A stretch of DNA of 28,340 nucleotides. Source: UMGS755 sp045132895. Its GTDB lineage: Bacteria > Bacillota > Clostridia > UBA1381 > UBA9506. The translations under genes were made by a program, and so were the position numbers. Positions 1 through 8,029 of the stretch are shown in pieces (position 1 is the first letter of the stretch; every line of letters begins with the position of its first letter). Under the pieces are notes generated by a model. That model searched no databases. It worked only from the letters and a program-made list of their open reading frames with translations, and had not been told where the DNA came from. The stretch covers positions 1-28,340 of the forward strand of contig JBGUTC010000038.1 of the NCBI GenBank assembly GCA_045132895.1, in the 5' to 3' direction.

Positions 1-303
1 CGGAACGCTTTCAACAACGCCTGCGTGAACATGGGGACATTTACTTGCCGCAATATGAATACCCATGCCGGTTCCGCAGAACAGAAGGGCACGTTCAAAT
101 TCGCCTTCGGAAATCATAGCGCCGGCACGAAGACCAACGCGGTGGAACATCAGGTCTGTATCATCCGGATCAGAGTCAGCTTTCACACCCACATCCGTAA
201 TGGTCCAGCCTTTGCTTCTTAAATGCTCACAAACCGCTTCCTTTAAGGGATAGCCCGCAAAGTCAGCACCAACTAAAATCTGCTTATCCTTAATTGTTTT
301 CAT
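1..303 (-). CDS. RpiB/LacA/LacB-family sugar isomerase, N-terminal part (runs off window)
   Basis: The 101 visible residues match the ribose-5-phosphate isomerase B / galactose-6-phosphate isomerase family. There is an N-terminal beta strand leading to GADFAG (residues 12-17), a DVGV strand end, and the active-site loop CGTGMGIHIAASK, which carries the family's catalytic Cys. The family interconverts aldoses and ketoses in the cytoplasm. In typical RpiB the Asp of the first motif is followed by His (GxDHAG); here it is followed by Phe15, which suggests a changed substrate, perhaps one that is not phosphorylated. ATG codons exist at 309 and 303; GGAG lies only 2 nt from the first but 8 nt from the second, so 303 is preferred. 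The gene starts 30 bp after the metallo-hydrolase stop and is probably the last visible gene of the operon. The family is clear, the exact substrate is not. Confidence 0.85.
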   Translation of the reverse strand, partial: MKTIKDKQILVGADFAGYPLKEAVCEHLRSKGWTITDVGVKADSDPDDTDLMFHRVGLRAGAMISEGEFERALLFCGTGMGIHIAASKCPHVHAGVVESVP

Positions 304-333
304 TTTCATTACTCCATTTCTTTATCAATGATT

Positions 334-1107
334 TTAAAGTTCAACCACCATTCCATCTTCACAGATAACTGCCTGACCTTTAAATTGGGCATCCATTTTT
401 TCCTGCGCCCTCTCCGGGTCATTCAGAATTTCCCGGCCGTTATGGCTGAAAAAGATGTTTTTGATATCTTTATCCTGTGTGTATGTGTGCACCGCGTCAA
501 TACCGTAATGCCCCGTTTCAATAATCAGCGCATCACAGCCATTTTTCAGCGCCTCATCCAGTTCCTCATAATGTCCCACATCGCCGGAATAGACAACCTG
601 TTTCCCCTCGCACCGGATTTCATAGGAAAACGATCGTTTCGCACCCGGGCGATCGGGGCTGACGTGGGTATTCCGGTATGCCGTAATCTGCATGACGCCG
701 TCATCAAACAGCAGTCCACTTTCAACATTATGAGCGCAGACCGTTATTTCCGTACCGTTTCCTCCGTCGGAGTTTTCCAACAATTTTAAAACACCGTCCC
801 ATGTCTCCATGTTCGGAATATACAAATCAATATCTCCATAATGGCAAAGCTTGCCCGTAACCCGGGTAACCTTCCGGATATTCCAAAGGAGATTGGCAAG
901 GCCGCCAACATGGTCCATATGGGTATGAGAAATAATAATTTTGTTAACGGAAAGAAGGTCAAGCCCTAACAGATAACCCGTGTAGGAACAGCCCTCCCCC
1001 GCATCAAACCAGTAAAGTTTGTTGTCACTTTCTATCACAAAGGACATGTGCTTTCTGCCGGGCATAGGTTCCGTCCCGGCGCAGGTTCCCAAAAAATAGA
1101 GTTTCAT
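334..1107 (-). CDS. Metallo-beta-lactamase-fold hydrolase (RNase Z-like subgroup)
   Basis: This is a 257-residue soluble protein with no signal peptide. It opens with MKLYFLGTCAGTEP and carries the full metal-binding set: HTHMDH (His61, His63, Asp65, His66), His148, Asp176 in SGDVGH and His222 in FFSHNG. These residues make a dinuclear metal hydrolase likely. The N-terminal strand and late SHNG motif resemble the RNase Z/phosphodiesterase-like branch, but the length and context do not identify the substrate. It lies 29 bp after the DUF4838 gene and 30 bp before the RpiB-like gene, so it is probably cotranscribed with pectin genes. The upstream ribosome site is weak (GCGGGG), unlike its neighbours, so translation may be low. 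Fold confidence is high, function is unknown. Confidence 0.85.
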   Translation of the reverse strand: MKLYFLGTCAGTEPMPGRKHMSFVIESDNKLYWFDAGEGCSYTGYLLGLDLLSVNKIIISHTHMDHVGGLANLLWNIRKVTRVTGKLCHYGDIDLYIPNMETWDGVLKLLENSDGGNGTEITVCAHNVESGLLFDDGVMQITAYRNTHVSPDRPGAKRSFSYEIRCEGKQVVYSGDVGHYEELDEALKNGCDALIIETGHYGIDAVHTYTQDKDIKNIFFSHNGREILNDPERAQEKMDAQFKGQAVICEDGMVVEL

Positions 1108-1136
1108 CTTATTAACCCCGCATCTTGCAGTCTTTT

Positions 1137-3503
1137 TTACGCTCTCTTTACGACAATAAAACGATCCAGACAGACAGCATCTTCCATGCCCTCAGGTCCA
1201 CCGAAGGAATGCCCCTCACCTTTTAAGCGCACATACACATCGCAGGAGGCATAGGGCATAATCTCCGCAATCGGGTTCAGTCGAAGAGAAATGCCTTTGG
1301 TTTCAAAGACATATAAATAAGAATTTGAGCCCGGCTGAACTTCTGTAATATTGTCCATTGAGAACCAATGATACTTGCCATCAGAAAGGTCGGCATGAGA
1401 AATCAGCATTTCCCGGCTTTTTTCAGCATTTTTTGTCAAAACGATGGGCAGTCTCCACTCGGACAGATCAGCCAGAGCATCGGAAAAACCGATGGCTGAT
1501 GCCGTCAGTCTGGAAACCATCTGAGAATCAGCCGCCTCATCAGGTACGGCATAAATATAGCCCAAATCGTAGTAATTCACGATTTCATAAGCCGGAATGT
1601 TATAAACATCATCCCTTGAAACGCCCTGCAAAAATTCAGGCATTCTATATGCCTTCGGCTCTCTTTTCTGCAGGCTGCGGAATGCCGCTATTTCCATTTT
1701 CAGGCGTTCAAGCAAGAGATTATCCCGGTGAACGGCAATGGTGCCAATATGATACTCATATTTATTTTTAATTTCCTCCAGGGCAAAAAGAACCTTTTCG
1801 CAGGCTTCCGGCACCGTTGGAAGCGCAAACTCAATGCCTTTTCGTTTCATAATGCGGAGGAAGTCTTCCTGCTGCACCGCAATACAGCGATACAGAGGCA
1901 TCTCAATTTCTCTGAGTCTTTGCTCCATCACTGTATCACCACGAACTGCCGCAAAGGCTTCAGCAAACAAAGATAGACCTTCCTGAACAAATTCCGGCGT
2001 GATATAGTTCCAGTTTCCGCAGGTATTATCCAGTACAATATAGAGATCTGACTGCTCCATCAGGGCATAAAGCCGTTCCAGATAAATCTTGACGGCGCCT
2101 GAGGCCTTTCCGTAATATTTCGTCAGAAAATCGTTTAATGTCTCCGTAAAATCCACATAGGGATTCTCTAAATATTTACAAAGCATCCACTGTGTACAAC
2201 ACCAGAAATCCGGCATATAACCCAGTTCATTTTCTACAAAGCAACCGGTAATGCCCATTTCATATACTGTCCGGTAGTTAGCCGGCAGTTGATACATAAT
2301 AGCCTGAGGAATACTGGTAAAGTTATGAATCAGATATTCCCAGGTATACATATTGGCGCCGGATTGCTTACATAATTCCACCCACTTTGTCAGCAACCCC
2401 AGTTTTCTCTGATTGGTCTGACTTAAAAGGTCGTGGGCAATATCCACCAGCAGATCCGCAAAACGGATAATAACATTGGGTTCCGGAACCGTATCGTCAA
2501 GAGGCGGTTCAATATAATCCCAGTAAATCAAGGTTTCAAGGCTTGCCTCCGGATAGATTTCCTTCACATCCCGCGCCAGACGGTTAACAAACTTCAAAAA
2601 ATGACCCGAACGGCCGGATTTTTCAACAGACGCAACACAAGCAGGACACTGGCAATGTCTTTGGTCATCCGCAGCAGAGACGGAGAAAAAGTGCGGCTTA
2701 TCAATGCCGGCATTTTCAGCATCCCGAAAATCAGACTTAATATAAGACAACAATTTCTCAAGGGTTGCCTGATACAGTTCTTCGTTACAGAGACAATACT
2801 GTCTGTCGTCTTTTCTTCTTTCTTCTGCCGCATCCCAGCCCCACCAGTCAGGATGGCTGGCAAAATACTCGTTGACAGGAAAATATAATGGAAGCGAATG
2901 TGCCGCGCTGGGATTTCCCGAATAGTAGGCGCCACCGGTTTTCCGGACAGAGGAATTAAAGGGGCCGTCTACCACATTATCGCCGCCCTTAATGGCGTTT
3001 AAGCGATTACGGGCATACCAGTAAAAATCTGTATTGGCGTAAGTAGAGACACCCTTTCTGTAGCGAAACTTAGGCGTTCCCTCATCTGCATAATCTGCCG
3101 CAACCGTAAACTCCGCAAGAGCCGGAACATATTCTTCAACATGGTTCCACCAACGAATGCCCACGCAGTCTTCCAAAAAGTGATACACTGCATAGACAAC
3201 CCCTCGCTGCATGTTCGACAGACCGCCCGTTAAGACGATATTTTCGCCGCAAGTTACAATGCGCCAGTTTTCCTCTCCGTCGCAGGTAATCCCCTGCGCC
3301 TTTGAAAAATCTGTATGCCCGATATACAGGCAGGGTCCGGTTTCTTTTCCTTCGCTTTTAATCGGCAGTTCTGCGCCGGTTGCTTTCAGCAGGTATTCGC
3401 GAACTTCCTGCGCCGCCCGCTCCTCAACCTCTGAGGACGCTTGCGGCACTACAATTACATAACGGCTTACGCCATCTTTACAAATCGTCAAGGTGTTTGC
3501 CAT
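1137..3503 (-). CDS. DUF4838-type putative glycoside hydrolase
   Basis: The 788-residue product has no signal peptide and should be cytoplasmic. Residues about 10-135 form an alpha/beta domain like the N-terminal accessory domain of GH20/GH67 enzymes (AAQEVREYLLKATG, LYIGHT, GGLSNMQRGVVYAVYHFLE, GIRWW). A TIM-barrel-like centre follows, with SVSAADDQ and the Cys cluster CQCPAC (about 284-289), a pattern I associate with DUF4838 proteins. A helical region and a C-terminal beta region complete it. Catalytic acids cannot be assigned. I chose ATG 3503, which is preceded at proper spacing by AGAAAGGGAG; the longer frame from TTG at 3530 would start inside that leader. The gene begins 27 bp after the GH105 stop, so a role on imported RG-I oligosaccharides or side chains is an inference. 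Family assignment is from memory of the motifs. Confidence 0.75.
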   Translation of the reverse strand: MANTLTICKDGVSRYVIVVPQASSEVEERAAQEVREYLLKATGAELPIKSEGKETGPCLYIGHTDFSKAQGITCDGEENWRIVTCGENIVLTGGLSNMQRGVVYAVYHFLEDCVGIRWWNHVEEYVPALAEFTVAADYADEGTPKFRYRKGVSTYANTDFYWYARNRLNAIKGGDNVVDGPFNSSVRKTGGAYYSGNPSAAHSLPLYFPVNEYFASHPDWWGWDAAEERRKDDRQYCLCNEELYQATLEKLLSYIKSDFRDAENAGIDKPHFFSVSAADDQRHCQCPACVASVEKSGRSGHFLKFVNRLARDVKEIYPEASLETLIYWDYIEPPLDDTVPEPNVIIRFADLLVDIAHDLLSQTNQRKLGLLTKWVELCKQSGANMYTWEYLIHNFTSIPQAIMYQLPANYRTVYEMGITGCFVENELGYMPDFWCCTQWMLCKYLENPYVDFTETLNDFLTKYYGKASGAVKIYLERLYALMEQSDLYIVLDNTCGNWNYITPEFVQEGLSLFAEAFAAVRGDTVMEQRLREIEMPLYRCIAVQQEDFLRIMKRKGIEFALPTVPEACEKVLFALEEIKNKYEYHIGTIAVHRDNLLLERLKMEIAAFRSLQKREPKAYRMPEFLQGVSRDDVYNIPAYEIVNYYDLGYIYAVPDEAADSQMVSRLTASAIGFSDALADLSEWRLPIVLTKNAEKSREMLISHADLSDGKYHWFSMDNITEVQPGSNSYLYVFETKGISLRLNPIAEIMPYASCDVYVRLKGEGHSFGGPEGMEDAVCLDRFIVVKRA

Positions 3504-3530
3504 TTTATATATCTCCCTTTCTTCCGGCAA

Positions 3531-5705
3531 TCAATAATCGCAAAAATCTTCCATCATCAGCAGTTCATCAATAGCTGTCAGCACTACGCTGGTTCCATGG
3601 TCATCATCAACCTGCGTAGGAATATTGGCATAGTACTTTTCTTCCATGGAGCAGCTTGAGCCCATGCAGATGTTATAAATAGCACCGTCACGGGATATGC
3701 AAAGACCTTTCAGTCCTTCCCATGCTTTTTTCAGGGCATCCCGATAGGATGCATCCAGCCAGCCATTTTCAACGCCACGAATCAGACTGATCATAAACAT
3801 AGCCGTACAGGAGGTTTCAAGATAGGTTGAGGGGCTGTTTAAAACCTGATGCCACAATCCGCTTTCATCCTGGCAGGCACATACACCTTCCATAAACTCC
3901 TGATACAGAGAAAGAAGGGCTTCCCTGTCCTTATGAGCCTCCGGCAACGCCATCAGAACTTCTGTCATGGCATAGGCAATCCAACCATTTCCTCTTCCCC
4001 AGGGGATTCGGTTCGGCGTATTGGCCTCAACAAAGAAAATATGAGAAAATATTTTCTGATCGCTCATGTATAATTTCTCTTTAAAGCCCATAATCTGCCG
4101 GATTGCTTCGTCATAATACTTGGACTCGCCGCTATATTTTGCCAATCGCATTAAAAACGGACAACTCATATATAAATCATCCGCCCACATGGTTCCGGTT
4201 CTCTGGCGGTAAAAGACGCCGTTGGGGAAACGCATAACATCATGCTCAATGCCTTTTCTCAAACGCTCAATAATCGGTTCAAAGACCGTATCACCGCTTT
4301 TTAAATAAGCATCAACAAAATTAACACCCATGGTGCCGATATAATCCAGATAGTGGGTTTCTGTACTATAAGGCATAAAGGATGGGCAGGTATAAACCAT
4401 TTCATCATACTGCATCAGTTTAAAATACTGCGCCATCTGAAGCATTGCCTCATAAAAATATGTATCGTAATGATTATCGTCTGTAGACAGCGCCGTGATA
4501 TACAAGGCGTGCAGGGAAAGCATGGTCGCATAGAACCACTGCCCGTAAAAACAGGAATCAAGGTACGCTCTTAAATAGGTATCTTCCGTATAAAACCGCC
4601 AGTATACCCATTCCCCTTTTTCGTTACGGTAAGGTTCATTCATTTTGACCTGATATTCCGGCGCGGTCTTGGTTTTAAGACCCTTATGATAGAATACGCC
4701 ACAGAATAAAAAGGTCAGATTTCTTTTTTCCGACATGGTAACAAAGGGTAAGCCGAAGCATTCCTTCTTATCCACACTAAAACCCCAGCCGCTATCCGTC
4801 CGCAGGCACTTTATCAAAAGTTTTTCGCCTTTTTTAACGGAAACCTCTTTCACGCCATGGGTAAGAGTCTCTTCTAAAACACCATCTTTAAATATGGAAA
4901 GAGGTGCAAAAGCCGTCAGCTTAACGGTTCCGTCTTCTACTGCCTCCGTGTAAGCAAAGGCTATATTGCCTTTTTGATATAACTTACATAAATCGAAATC
5001 TGTTCCCTCATCCTCTATTTTCGGATAGGCAAATGCAGGGTTACTTAAAAAAGCGTCTTCCGCTTCCCGGGAATTTTCATATAAGTTGGAAATAGCGATA
5101 TTTTCCTCTCCAAAGAGTTCCGGCAGGGGACTTTCTTCCCGCGCCCAGATTAAATAATCCTTGGGCCAAACCGTCAGATTTTTGGGATGGGACAAGTTCA
5201 GGTCAAAACAAAAATCATCCTCGTCGCAAAGGGATTCAATGATCAGTTCATTGTCCCGACCTTTTTTAGCACTAACACAGGTCTGCCAGGCATCTTTAAC
5301 GGTAGTCAGCCGTTCAACAGCATCAATCAATTTGACTTCATAGCCCTCTGCCGCCTCGACTTCCTCTCCCATAGAAGAAAAGACAAACTCTTGATTAAAC
5401 CAAACTTTAACGCGGCCGTGAATCAGAATCGCAATCCCCGAATCCTCCGGAATATGTATTCTGCAAACGGCAAAAGCCGTATTCCCCGGTTTTGCTTCCG
5501 GGTAAAAATGCCTCATATCCACACGGATAAATCCCTGTGTTGATGTAAAACGGACACCGTCCTGCTTGATATACGGTCTGAAATGAGGTTTTACGGCAGG
5601 GCTGATTCCGGAAATATGCTTGGCAATTTTAGCGGCAATTTCCTCCGCCGGCAAATCAAAAGCCGAATCCTCCCTCGCAAGATATACATTATTCAATTCC
5701 ATCAT
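3531..5705 (-). CDS. GH105-like unsaturated rhamnogalacturonyl hydrolase with large N-terminal extension
   Basis: The C-terminal half (about 360-724) is an (alpha/alpha)6-type hydrolase of the GH88/GH105 group. It shows TMWADDLYM (505-513, with the likely catalytic Asp at 509), IPWGRGNGW (567-575) and GLWHQVLNSPSTYLETSCTAMF-type elements (616-637), as in YteR. GH105 enzymes hydrate the unsaturated galacturonic acid left by lyases and release it from rhamnose. Residues 1 to about 350 are an added beta-rich region (GIAILIHGRVKVWFNQEFVF, like an N-terminal sandwich domain of glycosidases); usual GH105 proteins are only about half this length. No signal peptide is present, so it acts inside the cell. 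The start could be ATG 5705 or 5702; AAGGAAG is 4 nt from the first and 7 from the second, so 5702 is slightly favoured. It lies 20 bp downstream of the regulator. Confidence 0.88.
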   Translation of the reverse strand: MMELNNVYLAREDSAFDLPAEEIAAKIAKHISGISPAVKPHFRPYIKQDGVRFTSTQGFIRVDMRHFYPEAKPGNTAFAVCRIHIPEDSGIAILIHGRVKVWFNQEFVFSSMGEEVEAAEGYEVKLIDAVERLTTVKDAWQTCVSAKKGRDNELIIESLCDEDDFCFDLNLSHPKNLTVWPKDYLIWAREESPLPELFGEENIAISNLYENSREAEDAFLSNPAFAYPKIEDEGTDFDLCKLYQKGNIAFAYTEAVEDGTVKLTAFAPLSIFKDGVLEETLTHGVKEVSVKKGEKLLIKCLRTDSGWGFSVDKKECFGLPFVTMSEKRNLTFLFCGVFYHKGLKTKTAPEYQVKMNEPYRNEKGEWVYWRFYTEDTYLRAYLDSCFYGQWFYATMLSLHALYITALSTDDNHYDTYFYEAMLQMAQYFKLMQYDEMVYTCPSFMPYSTETHYLDYIGTMGVNFVDAYLKSGDTVFEPIIERLRKGIEHDVMRFPNGVFYRQRTGTMWADDLYMSCPFLMRLAKYSGESKYYDEAIRQIMGFKEKLYMSDQKIFSHIFFVEANTPNRIPWGRGNGWIAYAMTEVLMALPEAHKDREALLSLYQEFMEGVCACQDESGLWHQVLNSPSTYLETSCTAMFMISLIRGVENGWLDASYRDALKKAWEGLKGLCISRDGAIYNICMGSSCSMEEKYYANIPTQVDDDHGTSVVLTAIDELLMMEDFCDY

Positions 5706-5725
5706 GTATCTTCCTTTCTAATATC

Positions 5726-7915
5726 TCAAACCGTGGTTTTATAGTTACTGGGGGAAACGCCGGTATATTTCATAAATGTCCGGCGGAATGTTCTGATATT
5801 GGTAAATCCGCACCGCTGATATAAATCTTCAATACGTATTTTCGGCTCTTCCGCAAGGATTTCCCGAGCCATATTGATTCTCTCTGCGTTAATATAGTCA
5901 ACCAAGGAATAGCCGGTCTCCTGACTATAAACGCGGGAAAGATATTTCGCATTCATATTGAGCTTTTGAGCAATAAAGTTCAGGTTCATCTGGGAATCTA
6001 GCAGATTTGCCTTAACGATAGACTTGATTGCCACAATCAACTCGCTTTGCTTCTGGTTCTTTGTTCTTGCATTCTGGCAAATTTCTTTCACCAGAGAAAT
6101 GCAAAATTCGAATAACTGTGCCTGTTCTTTTTGTTCCTGTAAGCAAAACAGCAACGCTTCTTTGTTCGCTGTCCGCTCTGATTTAATGGCGCTGAGAACC
6201 AAAAACAGCTGATATACACTATAGTCACTTAAAATATGCTCTTGCTGCAAGAGTAGCTCCAATAGACGTTTTATGTGTTCTGTCGCCTTGTCTGCATCAC
6301 CTAAAGCACAATCATTGATGAGCATATTGGCAAAATGGAAAAATGAACCGGAATCAATCGTGCCAAAGCTGGCATCTTCAGACATAATGACCTCATAGTC
6401 TTCACTAATGCGGTATTGTGAATATTTAAGGGTTTCCCGATATCCCTCTTCAATACTGCTGATACCCTTTCTGACGCGACTGACGACAACAAGGATATGC
6501 GCGCCCAGAACATCGTGAATGGTCTTTGCCACAGTCTCTGCACTACGGCGCAGACGCTCAGCAGCGTTTACATCATCCTGTAGGTTCACAATTGTATAAA
6601 TCACGCCACCGCTTTCCGTCACATAGCCGCAGTCTGCCTGATTCAGCAATTCTTCTGCTACATTTTTAATCCCATAATAAAGGAGGTTAATATTTCCCTC
6701 AAAGGCATCATCATATTCCTTTACTTCAAGGCGCAAAACGGCAAAGATATCCGTTTTAAAGATGATATCGTGATATTCCATGTTTTCCTGGAGATTTACC
6801 TCAAGCAAACGCCCGAGCAAGATGTTCTCCAATAAATTTTCACGGATTAAATGTTTCTTTTCATTAAATTGTCTCATTAAAGAGTCATGACTCTCTAAAA
6901 GTTCATTCACTCTTTGACCGATATATTGATACTCTGAGTAAAGCAGAGGATTTTCTTCTTTCGTAATGTCTTTTCCCTTTAATACATCCATCAGGATTTT
7001 AATTGGCTTATAATTTTTCTTGGAAAGAAAAACAGCCGTGACAATTCCCGCTGCCGAGAGGAGCAAAAGACCGAAAAATGCCACAAAATTTGCGTTTCTG
7101 ATATGGCTCATATAGGACTCTTCCGTTGAAATCAAAACATATTTCCAAGGCAGAGTCGCAGAAGAAGTATACTGAACAACATACTCCTTGCTGTCAGCAC
7201 CGAAACGGAAATAGCCTGTTCGCCCCATATCGCAATAACTCAGATTCTGGGGCAACTGCACCGTTTTCGGTATGCCAATCAATTGATTATTTTCATTAAG
7301 GATAAAAATCTCTTCGTCGTCTCTGTAGGGCGCCATAAGCCGTTCCACATCAAGCACGATAAAAATATTAACCCGTTCTCCGTCTATTTCCGCAGTTTTT
7401 GCATAGACAGGATAATTGTTTACATAATTCTGAGATTTAAAGGGCATCACAAGGTACACGCCGTTGTATTCCCCTTGCATCACGGTATGAATCGCTTCAT
7501 AATCGGTAAATCGGGCATTTCCATAATAGAAAAAGTCTGTTGCATTTGTGCCGCTGATAATAAAATCTTTTTTAGGTAAATAAATCATGATGTCCTTGAT
7601 ATAGTCATTATAAATGCTATATCTCGTAAAATCTGTCATGACTTTTTGATAAAGAGCGCTGTCGGCATAATCGCCGACAGCACTTTTTACATCGGGGCTA
7701 TTCTGGATAGAATAGTCAAATGCGCCTACCTGTGTAACCAGAACGTCAACATTAGACTGCATGCTACCCAGCCGCTCTGAATTAAATTGTTCCACTGTCT
7801 CTCGGACAATGTAGATAAGTCTGGAATTAGAAAAAACAAACAGGATAATGGATATGACCACGATAACGAAATGCGAAATGAGCATTTTCCACCGCACACT
7901 CTGTAAAAAAACCAT
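5726..7915 (-). CDS. Membrane-bound AraC-family regulator with extracellular Cache-type sensor
   Basis: This 729-residue protein has a transmembrane helix at about 11-35, an extracellular sensor of Cache type at about 40-265, a second transmembrane helix at about 276-298, a cytoplasmic linker with a GGDEF-like degenerate domain at about 380-510, and a C-terminal AraC double helix-turn-helix (about 625-729: LNFIAQKLNMNAKYLSRVYSQETG and the typical CGFTNIRTFRRTFMKYTGVSPSNY end). Such proteins sense an outside ligand, usually a sugar fragment, and bind DNA directly without a separate kinase. It sits between the surface-protein genes and the GH105 gene and has its own promoter (7963-7992). It is the only regulator in the window, so it is the best candidate to act at the repeated motif near 24.7 and 26.8 kb; that link is an inference. 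The AGAAGGAG ribosome site supports the start. Confidence 0.9.
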   Translation of the reverse strand: MVFLQSVRWKMLISHFVIVVISIILFVFSNSRLIYIVRETVEQFNSERLGSMQSNVDVLVTQVGAFDYSIQNSPDVKSAVGDYADSALYQKVMTDFTRYSIYNDYIKDIMIYLPKKDFIISGTNATDFFYYGNARFTDYEAIHTVMQGEYNGVYLVMPFKSQNYVNNYPVYAKTAEIDGERVNIFIVLDVERLMAPYRDDEEIFILNENNQLIGIPKTVQLPQNLSYCDMGRTGYFRFGADSKEYVVQYTSSATLPWKYVLISTEESYMSHIRNANFVAFFGLLLLSAAGIVTAVFLSKKNYKPIKILMDVLKGKDITKEENPLLYSEYQYIGQRVNELLESHDSLMRQFNEKKHLIRENLLENILLGRLLEVNLQENMEYHDIIFKTDIFAVLRLEVKEYDDAFEGNINLLYYGIKNVAEELLNQADCGYVTESGGVIYTIVNLQDDVNAAERLRRSAETVAKTIHDVLGAHILVVVSRVRKGISSIEEGYRETLKYSQYRISEDYEVIMSEDASFGTIDSGSFFHFANMLINDCALGDADKATEHIKRLLELLLQQEHILSDYSVYQLFLVLSAIKSERTANKEALLFCLQEQKEQAQLFEFCISLVKEICQNARTKNQKQSELIVAIKSIVKANLLDSQMNLNFIAQKLNMNAKYLSRVYSQETGYSLVDYINAERINMAREILAEEPKIRIEDLYQRCGFTNIRTFRRTFMKYTGVSPSNYKTTV

Positions 7916-7962
7916 AATGAACTTCTCTCCTTCTGTAAAGTTTCTCTTGTTCTTTTAATAAA

Positions 7963-7992
7963 AGTATAGTCCCACTTTCATTCAAAAATCAA
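7963..7992 (-). promoter_or_regulatory. Predicted sigma-A promoter of the AraC-type regulator
   Basis: On the minus strand TTGATT (7987-7992) and TATACT (7963-7968) are separated by 18 bp, about 48 bp before the regulator start. The 114-bp gap from 7916 to 8029 has no other gene, and I see no clear terminator for the preceding mosaic-protein gene. Read-through from upstream is therefore also possible. The repeated motif found upstream of the esterase and lyase genes is absent here. Confidence 0.55.
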
Positions 7993-8029
7993 GTAAAACC
8001 AAGTGTTAACAGAGCTGCGGCACGATGTA

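Noticed and set aside
328..789. 153-residue plus-strand open frame
   Set aside because: It is antisense to the metallo-hydrolase gene, whose full metal motif shows that the minus strand is coding.
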